The position numbers were made by a program, and so were the translations under genes. A model generated the notes under the pieces. That model was not told where the DNA came from. It saw nothing but the letters and a program-made list of their open reading frames with translations, and did not search any database. Shown in pieces: positions 1 to 7,137 of a stretch of DNA of 24,788 nt. How positions within the stretch are numbered: position 1 is the stretch's first letter; each line of letters opens with the position of its first letter. Source of the DNA: Butyrivibrio sp. CAG:318 (GTDB taxonomy: Bacteria; Bacillota; Clostridia; Lachnospirales; Lachnospiraceae); contig FR889242.1 of NCBI GenBank assembly GCA_000431815.1, positions 1 to 24,788 of the forward strand. Direction: 5' to 3'.

Positions 1-124
1 AATGTCTGTGTACCGCCCGCACCGCATGTTCATAATATATTATACGTCCGGTCAACAGGCTAAAGCCCATACAATAAAAAATCGCCACCAATTAAGGTAA
101 CGATCTTTTTGCGTTTTATTTAAT
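1..124. other. Left-edge stretch with no recognisable gene
   Basis: Nothing here can be assigned. A short plus-strand reading frame (2-100, 32 codons) and a minus-strand frame open to the window edge (about 70-1) both exist. Neither has a convincing ribosome binding site or recognisable family signature. A small GGCT/AGCC hairpin lies near position 60. It may be the flank of the pseudogene that follows. Confidence 0.4.
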
Positions 125-706
125 TTACAATTCAAGGGAATTTTCGTTCAGCAGGAACTCATAAAGTCCGAGATGAAGTATTCCATCCTCATCCGTCCAA
201 GGCTTCATTGAGATCTTGCTGATAATTATCTTCTTGAAGAAATCCTTGGTGTTCTTCAAAGGTCTGAGTTCAGTTTCAAGTTTTGACGGCTCTGAAACAT
301 TCAGTGCAGATTGAATATAGTATTTTTTAGAACCTTTGTTTACTACAAAATCTATCTCGCACTATTTTTTCGACCTTTTTCCTGCAATCGCTTCCACAAT
401 CTCTACAACACCGACATCAACGGAATACTCTCGACACAGAAGTTCATTGTATATAATGTTCTCCATTATGTGCGTTTCTTCCTGCTGCCTGAAATTAAGT
501 CTTGCGTTACGAAGTCCGATGTCGGTGCAATAATACTTTGACGGGTATTCAAAATACTTTTTGCCTTTTACATCGTATCGTTTCGCATTGCTGAACAGGA
601 ACGACTCAATTAGATAAAAGAGTGTGCAAATAGTTCATCTTCTCCGCATCGCTCTTTTTAGTTAAGACAAGCGGCATACCACCATTTTTGCAAAATATCA
701 AACGAT
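125..706 (-). pseudogene. Remnant of a DUF4143-type AAA (AAA_14) ATPase, C-terminal part only
   Basis: Read on the minus strand, the segment encodes a degraded C-terminal half of the ATP-binding protein family that carries DUF4143. Family-like blocks in order are NGGMPLVLTKKSDAEKMNYL, then LIESFLFSNAKRYDV, YYCTDIGLRNARLNFRQQ, MENIIYNELL, EIDFVVNKGSKKYYIQSA, and a closing DGILHLGLYEFLL before a TAA at 125-127. Two lesions are visible. One is a single-base frameshift near 613-618, between MNYLHTL and LIESF. The other is an in-frame TAG at 362-364, where relatives often have a glutamine between KK and the EIDF block. The N-terminal Walker A ATPase domain is missing altogether. The homology stops just downstream (minus sense) of a perfect inverted repeat at 714-739, so the front was probably lost by deletion or rearrangement. 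The family assignment comes from memory of its motifs; the stop and frame break are read directly. Confidence 0.75.
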
Positions 707-713
707 CACTTGA

Positions 714-739
714 AACTTAGGTGTATTTGCACCTAAGTT
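714..739. repeat. Perfect 10-bp inverted repeat with 6-nt loop
   Basis: AACTTAGGTG (714-723) and CACCTAAGTT (730-739) are exact reverse complements around TATTTG. No T-tract follows on either strand, so it does not look like an intrinsic terminator. It sits where the recognisable DUF4143 homology begins and may mark a rearrangement junction or a small mobile repeat. Confidence 0.6.
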
Positions 740-814
740 CTCATCATGACCTCATCATTTCTTCAGTATTTCATATATTCATACTTTTTCATATCTGAAA
801 TTACTCGAATACCG

Positions 815-842
815 AAAAAAGCCATCCTCCTGGACAGCTTTT
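815..842 (-). terminator. Intrinsic terminator of the rpmE-prfA operon
   Basis: On the minus strand, 13 nt after the prfA stop codon, an AGCTGTCC/GGATGGCT stem (two G-T wobbles) with an AGGA loop is followed by six T residues and preceded by a matching A run. Confidence 0.85.
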
Positions 843-854
843 AACTATATCATT

Positions 855-1928
855 CTAATTATCATTCATCTTCGCAAGCTTGGCAGCCTGGTCGGCAGCA
901 ATACATGCATCGAGAATTTCCTGAATATCTCCGTCCAGGATTTTATCGAGCTTATAGAGCGTAAGTCCGATTCTGTGGTCCGTAACACGACCCTGTGGGA
1001 AGTTGTAAGTACGAATTTTCTCGGAACGGTCGCCCGTACCGATCTGGCTTCGTCTGGCATCAGCTTCCGCATCATGTGCTTTCTGGCACTCAAGGTCATA
1101 CAACTTGGCACGCAAAAGCGCAAAAGCTTTATCCTTGTTCTGGATCTGGGACTTCTCAGTCTGGCTATAAATTACGATACCTGTCGGGTAATGTGTAAGA
1201 CGAACGGCAGAGTCGGTTGTGTTAACGCACTGTCCACCGTTACCTGACGCACGCATTACGTCGATACGGATATCTTTCTCATCAATATGGACCTCAACAT
1301 CCTCCGCTTCCGGCATTACCGCTACAGAAGCTGTCGATGTGTGTATACGTCCGCCCGACTCAGTCTCAGGAACACGCTGCACGCGGTGGACACCACTCTC
1401 ATACTTAAGAACCGAGTAAGCTCCCTGTCCGGTTACCATGAATTCCACTTCTTTCATGCCGCCTATACCTGTCTCTTCGGCATTAACAACCTCAACCTTC
1501 CATCTTCTGGACTCGGCATAATGCGAATACATTCTGAAAAGCTCAGCCGCAAAAAGAGCAGCCTCATCGCCACCGGCACCGGCACGGATTTCCACGATAA
1601 CGTTCTTGTCATCATTAGGATCCTTAGGAAGGAGAAGAATCTTAATCTTCTCTTCAAGTTCTGCAACTTTAGCCTTGGCCGAGGAAAGTTCCTCCTTAAG
1701 CATATCACGCATCTCTTCATCATTCTCTTCATCGAGCATTTCAAGGCTGTCGGCAATATCCTGATTAGCCTTCTTGTATTGTGTATATGCCTCTACAAGC
1801 GGCGTCAAATCGCTCTGCTCTTTCATAAGTTTCCTAAAACGGTTCTGGTCCGATGTTACATCCGGACTTGCAAGTTCGGCATTCAGATCCTCGTATTTAA
1901 TTAAAATGTCTTCAAGATTTTCAAACAT
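855..1928 (-). CDS. prfA: Peptide chain release factor 1 (RF1)
   Basis: RF1 recognises UAA and UAG stop codons in the ribosomal A site and triggers release of the finished peptide. The 357-residue length is typical. The GGQ motif that reaches the peptidyl-transferase centre is at residues 231-233 (context SGNGGQCVN), and the codon-reading tripeptide is PET at 187-189. The PxT form identifies RF1; RF2 would carry SPF. The N-terminal ~100 residues are the helical domain 1. The ATG overlaps the prmC stop by one base (TAATG), so translation is probably coupled to prmC, whose product methylates the GGQ glutamine. It is the last gene of the operon and is followed at once by an intrinsic terminator. 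Confidence 0.98.
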   Translation of the reverse strand: MFENLEDILIKYEDLNAELASPDVTSDQNRFRKLMKEQSDLTPLVEAYTQYKKANQDIADSLEMLDEENDEEMRDMLKEELSSAKAKVAELEEKIKILLLPKDPNDDKNVIVEIRAGAGGDEAALFAAELFRMYSHYAESRRWKVEVVNAEETGIGGMKEVEFMVTGQGAYSVLKYESGVHRVQRVPETESGGRIHTSTASVAVMPEAEDVEVHIDEKDIRIDVMRASGNGGQCVNTTDSAVRLTHYPTGIVIYSQTEKSQIQNKDKAFALLRAKLYDLECQKAHDAEADARRSQIGTGDRSEKIRTYNFPQGRVTDHRIGLTLYKLDKILDGDIQEILDACIAADQAAKLAKMNDN

Positions 1929-2776
1929 TATATCCTCCGTCCGCAGACAACCCTGTCATGACCGGCAAGGTCTTTTATGACTTCGATATCCGCAAATTTA
2001 TTTTGTTCAAGCAGGCTGCATACATCATCTGCCTGATTATATCCTATTTCCATTATCAGCCGGCCTCCGGCTTTAAGATGTGACGGGCTTTCAGCCGCCA
2101 GTATCCTGTAGAAAAAAAGACCGTCCTCATGCCCATCGAGGGCGCCAACCGGTTCACTTGTACGTACCTCAGGCTCAAGTTCCTCTATATCCCGTGTCGG
2201 AATATACGGTGGATTTGACAATATCATATCATACATACCGCTTACTCCGGTAAACATATCGCTTCTGATATAATTAATATCAACTCCGGCGCGCATTGCA
2301 TTGTCCGCCGCAACCGAGAGTGCCGCAGACGATATGTCAACGGCATTAACCGCAACATTATCATACCCGCGTTCCCTGCATTGCAATGCATAACTAACGG
2401 CAATACATCCCGAACCCGTACACATATCAAGCACCTTCATTCCGTCAGATGCATATTTAAGCGATTTCTCCACCAGAATCTCAGTATCAAAACGCGGTAT
2501 CAGCACATCAGGCGTGACCCTGAATTCATATCCCATAAAATATGCATGTCCTGTTATATATTGCAAAGGCTCTCTTCGTACACGTCTCTCAATCATGCTG
2601 TCAAACAGTTCCGTCCGCGCATTATCGGTGCATTCATCACCGCTCTTCATGAAATAATCCGTGCGGCTTATATTAAATGCCTCGCTCATAAGAATCCAGG
2701 CATCATTATCGGCCTCTTCAATCTCAGCTTTCTGAAGTTTCCGTATGGCCTCCTGCAGAATCTGTCTGTACGTCAT
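1928..2776 (-). CDS. prmC: Release factor glutamine N5-methyltransferase
   Basis: PrmC uses S-adenosylmethionine to methylate the glutamine of the GGQ motif in release factors. The protein has an N-terminal helical substrate-binding domain, an IPRFDTE segment at about residues 93-99, the SAM-binding loop DMCTGSGCIA at 117-126 and the catalytic NPPY at 188-191. The chosen start is the ATG at 2774-2776, which is preceded by GGAG and AAGGAT at suitable distances. The frame stays open 57 bases further upstream to a TTG (2833) that has no comparable site. The gene overlaps the 3' end of the DUF1385 gene by about 53 bases and abuts prfA, so the three are almost certainly co-transcribed. Length is 282 residues, normal for the family. 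Confidence 0.95.
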   Translation of the reverse strand: MTYRQILQEAIRKLQKAEIEEADNDAWILMSEAFNISRTDYFMKSGDECTDNARTELFDSMIERRVRREPLQYITGHAYFMGYEFRVTPDVLIPRFDTEILVEKSLKYASDGMKVLDMCTGSGCIAVSYALQCRERGYDNVAVNAVDISSAALSVAADNAMRAGVDINYIRSDMFTGVSGMYDMILSNPPYIPTRDIEELEPEVRTSEPVGALDGHEDGLFFYRILAAESPSHLKAGGRLIMEIGYNQADDVCSLLEQNKFADIEVIKDLAGHDRVVCGRRI

Positions 2777-3695
2777 TATCCTTATCTCCAAAATTCTCTT
2801 TGAGATATTCTCTCCAGTCAAAAACAGCCTCAACAGACTTGATTCCGACCTCTATCATACTGTCATCCGGCTCCTTTGTGGTAAGTCCCTGAAGAAGAAG
2901 TCCCGGCTTGCTTAATATATTGGTGAACTTATTGTCATGCGTTCCCGCAAATCTCAATATCTCGTATGAAATACCGGCTATTACAGGTATGAGTACTATT
3001 CGTGACAACATTCTGAGTACCTTGGAATCAAATCTTACAAACATAAGAACAAGAATAGATATGCACATTACTATGAGCATAAAACTCGTTCCGCATCTCT
3101 TATGCTCCTTGGAACTCTTTCTGACATTCTCGACATTAAGCTCAAGTCCGTGTTCAATACAGTTGATGCACTTATGCTCTGCGCCATGATACATATATAC
3201 ACGCTTAATGTCCTTCATCAATGATATGAGTGAAACATATCCGACAAAAATACATACTCTTATAAGTCCTTCTATAAGTATTACCAATGATTCGCTCTTA
3301 ATATATCTGCCAATAAGAAGTGACAAATAATACGGTCCGACCATGAATATACCTACCGCAAGCACAACGGAAATAAGAATTGTGATCACGTTAAACACCG
3401 CATCCGATTTTTTTTTCTCTTCTCCGGTCTCCTTAGATGCATCTTCGTCTTCTTCTATAAAAGATGTCGAATATGTCAGTGTCGACATCCCAAGTACCAG
3501 GGAATCTATAAAATTAACTATTCCTCTGACAAAAGGCAGACGGAAGAATGCATTCTTCGCTGCTATTCCGCCGCACTCATCTGTCTTAACTTCTATTTCA
3601 CCGTCAGGCTTACGAACCGCTACGGCGTACTTGTTCTTATTTCTCATCATTACGCCTTCAATTACAGCCTGTCCGCCTATTCCGGAATATTTCAT
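2724..3695 (-). CDS. DUF1385 family membrane protein (YqhQ-like)
   Basis: This is a conserved Bacillota/Actinobacteria membrane protein of unestablished biochemical role. The sequence shows the family hallmarks: GGQAVIEGVMMR near the N-terminus (about residues 7-18), YHGAEHKC at 169-176, EHKRCGTSF at 197-205 and a C-terminal PGLLLQGLTTKEPDD block. About four hydrophobic segments are visible, near 101-128, 138-160, 205-221 and 231-243. The HGAEHK and EHK histidine/glutamate clusters suggest metal binding, but that is inference. The start is the ATG at 3693-3695 with AAGGAG ten bases ahead; an upstream TTG at 3719 falls inside the rpmE terminator region and was rejected. The last ~50 bases overlap prmC. 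The acidic/serine-rich tail (about 303-323) lies in this overlap. Location between rpmE and prmC is common in clostridia and hints at a link to translation or envelope physiology. Confidence 0.85.
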   Translation of the reverse strand: MKYSGIGGQAVIEGVMMRNKNKYAVAVRKPDGEIEVKTDECGGIAAKNAFFRLPFVRGIVNFIDSLVLGMSTLTYSTSFIEEDEDASKETGEEKKKSDAVFNVITILISVVLAVGIFMVGPYYLSLLIGRYIKSESLVILIEGLIRVCIFVGYVSLISLMKDIKRVYMYHGAEHKCINCIEHGLELNVENVRKSSKEHKRCGTSFMLIVMCISILVLMFVRFDSKVLRMLSRIVLIPVIAGISYEILRFAGTHDNKFTNILSKPGLLLQGLTTKEPDDSMIEVGIKSVEAVFDWREYLKENFGDKDNDVQTDSAGGHTETSES

Positions 3696-3716
3696 AATAA
3701 TATATCTCCTTATACG

Positions 3717-3748
3717 CAAAATGGGTTGAGATTAGATAATCTCAACCC
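3717..3748 (-). terminator. Strong hairpin after rpmE, probable (partial) terminator
   Basis: GGGTTGAGATTA (3723-3734) and TAATCTCAACCC (3737-3748) form a perfect 12-bp palindrome. On the minus strand it is followed by ATTTTGCG. The short T-tract suggests incomplete termination, which would let some transcripts continue into DUF1385-prmC-prfA. Confidence 0.7.
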
Positions 3749-3765
3749 TATTACCCGTCCAACTG

Positions 3766-3975
3766 TTAGTTGTTCTGTGTTACGCCATACTTCTTATTGA
3801 ACTTGTCAATACGTCCACGAGCTGCAGCAGCCTTCTGCTGGCCTGTATAGAACGGATGGCACTTAGAACAGATTTCTACGTGGATATCTTCCTTAGTAGA
3901 TCCTGTTACGAATTCATTACCACAGTTGCAAACAACCTTTGCCTGATAGTAATCTGGATGGATTCCTTCTTTCAT
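3766..3975 (-). CDS. rpmE: 50S ribosomal protein bL31, zinc-binding form
   Basis: bL31 is a large-subunit protein that bridges the central protuberance and the small subunit. At 69 residues it has the usual length. It starts MKEGIHPDY and carries the zinc-ribbon cysteines C16, C18, C36 and C39, so this is the zinc-containing RpmE type and not the cysteine-free YtiA/RpmE2 paralogue made under zinc starvation. The ATG is preceded by GAGGTG at good distance. Two candidate promoters and a hairpin leader lie upstream, suggesting expression independent of rho. A strong hairpin follows the stop codon. Confidence 0.98.
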   Translation of the reverse strand: MKEGIHPDYYQAKVVCNCGNEFVTGSTKEDIHVEICSKCHPFYTGQQKAAAARGRIDKFNKKYGVTQNN

Positions 3976-4004
3976 GATTTCACCTCGCTATTATAAAATC
4001 CACT

Positions 4005-4031
4005 ATGACATACCATATGGTCTATCGTCAT
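4005..4031 (-). promoter_or_regulatory. Candidate ribosomal-protein leader hairpin for rpmE
   Basis: In the transcribed strand, ATGAC (4031-4027) pairs with GTCAT (4009-4005), enclosing a GATAG bulge and the ACCAT/ATGGT palindrome at 4012-4021. This interrupted stem lies in the 5' leader about 30 bases before the rpmE start. Structured L31 leaders are known in Bacillota, so autoregulation by bL31 is plausible. No match to a covariance model could be tested here. Confidence 0.45.
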
Positions 4032-4038
4032 AATAACA

Positions 4039-4067
4039 ATTTTACCAAATTTGCTGCCAGCGCACAA
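4039..4067 (-). promoter_or_regulatory. Candidate rpmE promoter, proximal
   Basis: TTGTGC (4067-4062) and TAAAAT (4044-4039) are separated by 17 bases on the minus strand. Transcription would begin close to 4032, exactly at the outer edge of the leader hairpin. Confidence 0.45.
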
Positions 4068-4094
4068 TTCGCTTTATCTTAAAACAGCTTTTAA

Positions 4095-4123
4095 AGTATA
4101 TCATACTAATTTATCCAATGCAA
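4095..4123 (-). promoter_or_regulatory. Candidate rpmE promoter, distal
   Basis: TTGCAT (4123-4118), a 17-base spacer and TATACT (4100-4095) form a good sigma-A type promoter on the minus strand, directly after the end of the DHHW gene. Confidence 0.65.
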
Positions 4124-4135
4124 CCACTTTTTGAA

Positions 4136-5278
4136 TTATTCTGCGTCTTGTGAAGGAATATTATTAAGAATATCCTCAAGTGAATTGTCAGTGACATACG
4201 AATTCACATTGTACAGGAAAAGCACATCGGTAATTCCGCTTCCGCGCACCAGTTCATATATATCATCATAATAATATCTCGGATCCACAACTATTATGTG
4301 GTCATAATAAGGCGTGAGCATCGGAATCATGCAGTTCGCATATGAATCTTTTATTACAAGAAGATTCTTACCGGTTCCCGCATTAGTCGTTATGTCAACT
4401 TCCGAATAATTACCGCCCATAAAGACAAGATATTTGTCTTTCTCTCCAAGCTTGCTTTCGTCAAAAAGTGTGGCTTTCTTTTCCGTCTTTTCAATGTAAT
4501 TGACGACATATGAACCTTTACTGTTCCTCGGAACACATATATTCACATTGTCGTAACTGCTGTATATTCCACAGTTAGAGGCCTGTGTTCCCTGAAAATC
4601 ACCTGCGACGGACATAAAATCATAATCCACCGAATCCGTATCAAGCCCCACTGCTTTGGCATAATCCGTAAATGCGATAAACGCACCGCGCGTGGTCCAA
4701 TGATGATCCGTCTTATAATATAACTGCTGGGAAACATTATCTTTTAATGTGTCATACACATCCACAAACCTGATTTTATCCGAAAGATTATCTTTTACGA
4801 AATCCATCGTATCTCTCTGTGTGGATTTGACGTTGTACGGAAGCTTTGCCTCATATATGCTCACTGCATTTGGAACAAGCATAAAATTCACATCAACATT
4901 CTTATCCACATTTGCGGCAAATTTATTGATACTTTTCGTCAGTTCTTCAACTTTCTGCTCATTGAATTCTTCCTCACCGGCTATAAGATAACCGTTTGAC
5001 GCAATATATACGCCGTTAATCCTACGCTGGCCGAACAGCCTTAATGTGTTGGTTTTTAATGCAATGCATGCATCCCTTACCGGGAACTGATCCGTAAGAT
5101 AAGTTTCAAAATCAGTCATAAAACTGCCGTTTTTCACCGTTTCCGCACTTATCTTCGGAAACGTTGCCATATATCTGTTTTCTTTCTCCGAGAATTTGAC
5201 ATCTTTGGATGCAAACATCCACACAGGCATCAGACAAAGAAAAATTATCGTAATAATTCTTGAAGCACTTTTTTTCAT
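4136..5278 (-). CDS. DHHW family (AlgX/AlgJ-like) putative O-acetyltransferase
   Basis: DHHW proteins (Pfam DHHW; SGNH-like, related to AlgJ/AlgX) work with MBOAT proteins to add acetyl groups to polysaccharides outside the membrane. The 380-residue sequence has an N-terminal hydrophobic segment (about residues 8-23) that would anchor or export it. The namesake DHHW is at 191-194 in YYKTDHHWTTRGAF, and a KDSYAN block is at 310-315. By analogy with AlgX the catalytic triad would be D191, H193 and S312. The gene is 12 bases downstream of the MBOAT gene, with its AGGAGG site next to the MBOAT stop, so both are one transcriptional unit. The target polymer cannot be read from the sequence. No clear terminator follows before the rpmE promoters. 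Confidence 0.88.
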   Translation of the reverse strand: MKKSASRIITIIFLCLMPVWMFASKDVKFSEKENRYMATFPKISAETVKNGSFMTDFETYLTDQFPVRDACIALKTNTLRLFGQRRINGVYIASNGYLIAGEEEFNEQKVEELTKSINKFAANVDKNVDVNFMLVPNAVSIYEAKLPYNVKSTQRDTMDFVKDNLSDKIRFVDVYDTLKDNVSQQLYYKTDHHWTTRGAFIAFTDYAKAVGLDTDSVDYDFMSVAGDFQGTQASNCGIYSSYDNVNICVPRNSKGSYVVNYIEKTEKKATLFDESKLGEKDKYLVFMGGNYSEVDITTNAGTGKNLLVIKDSYANCMIPMLTPYYDHIIVVDPRYYYDDIYELVRGSGITDVLFLYNVNSYVTDNSLEDILNNIPSQDAE

Positions 5279-5290
5279 AAACGCTCCCTC

Positions 5291-6652
5291 CTAAAACCTG
5301 AAATACAGGAATGGATTATAACTCTCGCTCACAAGAAATGCCACCGAGAGCACAAACAGTAATATACATGCTATCCATTTAATAACTGCCGGTTTCTTAC
5401 CATTGTCATCAAAACTTACCACGGCAGGCACCATTCCAAGAACCATGATTACAATATATCCCAACAGATAGAATAATGTATCGGCCGTTGCAAAACCGTT
5501 GGCACCAAACATGGTTCCAAGGTAATCGGCTGCCCCGGAGAATGAATTGCTGAAGAAAAATACCCATCCGATGATCACTATAATAAATGTTGTAAGCCAG
5601 TTAACCGCTTTCGGAAGTTTCGCGCGGAGCTTATTTAACACAAATTTCTCAAGAATAAGAAGTATGCCGTAATAAAGTCCCCATGCCACGAAATTCCATG
5701 CAGCGCCATGCCACAATCCCGTAAGCGACCACACGATCAAAAGATTAATAACCTGCCTGAATTTGCCTTTACGGTTACCTCCGAGAGGTATATACAGGTA
5801 CTCCTTAAACCATGTACTGAGCGATATATGCCATCTTCTCCAGAACTCTGTAACACTTGTAGACGCATAAGGTCTGTCAAAGTTCTTCGGAAAAGTAAAT
5901 CCAAGCATCTTGCCGAGTCCTATTGCCATATTGGAATATCCGGCAAAATCATTAAAAATCTGTAATGTATAAGCAATCGCACCAATCCATGCAACCACAG
6001 CACCGCGGTCCGTCATTCCCAGAATCTCCGTGTGGACTGCTCCTATGCAGTTGGCAAGAATTACTTTCTGTGCAAGACCTTTTATGAATGTAAGGACACC
6101 GCCAGAGAAATCATTTCCGGAGAATCTCCTCACGGTAAGCTGTCTCTCAATATCTTCATAACGCACTATCGGTCCGGCTATAAGCTGCGGGAACATCGTA
6201 ATGTATACTGCAAAAGGCAATATTTTCTGCTGGGCTTTGCTGTCCTTACGATATACATCAATAATATATGACATCGCCTGGAATGTATAGAATGATATAC
6301 CCACAGGCAGCGCAAGCTCCCTTTTATGAATGGATAATCCCGCTATTGAATTAATTGTATCCACAAGCATTCCCGAATACTTGAAATATCCGAGTATCAG
6401 AATATTGATTATTATTCCGAATACAAGTGTTGCTTTCGGATGGCTGCTCTGTTCTATATCTTTTCCGATCAGGTAGTTAAATAAGATACTTATAACCATA
6501 AGGATAATATATACAGGCTCGCCCCATGCATAGAAAACAAGACTTGCAATAAGCAGAATCACGTTCTTCCATGTAATATCTTTGCATATATAATATAGAA
6601 GGAGCGTTATCGGCAAAAATATAAATAAAAAGTTCAGACTGCTGAAAACCAT
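5291..6652 (-). CDS. MBOAT family O-acyltransferase (AlgI/DltB-like)
   Basis: Membrane-bound O-acyltransferases of this type move acyl groups, usually acetyl, across the membrane for modification of surface polymers. The 453-residue protein is almost entirely hydrophobic with about ten membrane segments. It begins MVFSSLNFLFIFLP, has the cytoplasmic EFWRRWHISLSTWF block at 269-282, the invariant catalytic histidine H315 in GLWHGAAWN, and the family-typical ending SYNPFLYFRF. Its AGGAG ribosome binding site overlaps the end of the DUF4358 gene. The downstream partner is the DHHW protein, the usual AlgI + AlgJ/X pairing. AlgI-like fits better than DltB because no dltA or dltC is nearby. Confidence 0.95.
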   Translation of the reverse strand: MVFSSLNFLFIFLPITLLLYYICKDITWKNVILLIASLVFYAWGEPVYIILMVISILFNYLIGKDIEQSSHPKATLVFGIIINILILGYFKYSGMLVDTINSIAGLSIHKRELALPVGISFYTFQAMSYIIDVYRKDSKAQQKILPFAVYITMFPQLIAGPIVRYEDIERQLTVRRFSGNDFSGGVLTFIKGLAQKVILANCIGAVHTEILGMTDRGAVVAWIGAIAYTLQIFNDFAGYSNMAIGLGKMLGFTFPKNFDRPYASTSVTEFWRRWHISLSTWFKEYLYIPLGGNRKGKFRQVINLLIVWSLTGLWHGAAWNFVAWGLYYGILLILEKFVLNKLRAKLPKAVNWLTTFIIVIIGWVFFFSNSFSGAADYLGTMFGANGFATADTLFYLLGYIVIMVLGMVPAVVSFDDNGKKPAVIKWIACILLFVLSVAFLVSESYNPFLYFRF

Positions 6653-6662
6653 TTGTTCGCTC

Positions 6663-7136
6663 CTATTCCGTTATACTTTTCGTAAATGCCTTCTCGATTG
6701 AACCGGCATCTTCCGAAACCACATATAACACATATTTACCTTTTTGTTCCAATATGCTTTCCGACAAAAGCTTGTACTGATCTGCAGCATATGACTTGAA
6801 AAGCTCCATATTGGTCTCTTTGAGGGTATTGATTATATCTATTATATTCTCACCCTGGTCTTCTGACTTAAGGCGTATAACCAGAATAGTTTCACTGTTC
6901 ATTACCGACTGGTGTCCGTAATATGCTATCCCATCGTAATCATTGGCATTTACGCCAAATGATTTCTTAAATTCGGTATTGCCGAATTTTTCCATGTCTC
7001 CCATATCGGTTGATTGTATTATGTTATCCATAATCTTTGTGGCATCCACGTCGGTATAACTGTTCTGCCGGCTTATAAAAATGACAAAAGCAACCAGGCA
7101 TACCACAACCAGAAATTCTTTTACTCTAAGTGACAT
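6663..7136 (-). CDS. DUF4358 domain-containing membrane-anchored protein
   Basis: A 157-residue protein with one N-terminal membrane segment (about residues 7-22) and an extracytoplasmic domain. The pattern matches DUF4358: KFGNTEFKKSFGVNANDYDG, then a YYGHQSVMNSETILVIRLKS strand and a C-terminal KYVLYVVSEDAGSIEKAF strand. No catalytic residues are evident and the function is unknown. Its start codon lies one base beyond the stop of the upstream SGNH gene, and the MBOAT gene follows 10 bases downstream. This tight packing between surface O-acetylation genes suggests an accessory role in that machinery, which is inference. Family assignment is from remembered motif shape. Confidence 0.75.
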   Translation of the reverse strand: MSLRVKEFLVVVCLVAFVIFISRQNSYTDVDATKIMDNIIQSTDMGDMEKFGNTEFKKSFGVNANDYDGIAYYGHQSVMNSETILVIRLKSEDQGENIIDIINTLKETNMELFKSYAADQYKLLSESILEQKGKYVLYVVSEDAGSIEKAFTKSITE

Positions 7137-7137
7137 A

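Noticed and set aside
2..100. Short plus-strand frame of 32 codons beginning MSVYRPHRMF
   Set aside because: Too short, no ribosome binding site visible within the window and no recognisable similarity; it could be the tail of something outside, but this cannot be supported.
311..541. Two plus-strand frames of 65-76 codons near the left edge
   Set aside because: They lie antisense to the DUF4143 pseudogene, which shows recognisable protein motifs on the minus strand.
1287..1904. Plus-strand open frame of 205 codons opposite prfA
   Set aside because: Antisense to the strongly conserved prfA; no family motifs and no ribosome binding site.
2777..2833. N-terminal extension of prmC to an upstream TTG
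   Set aside because: No ribosome binding site, non-family residues, and it would lengthen the overlap with DUF1385; the ATG at 2776 has good sites.
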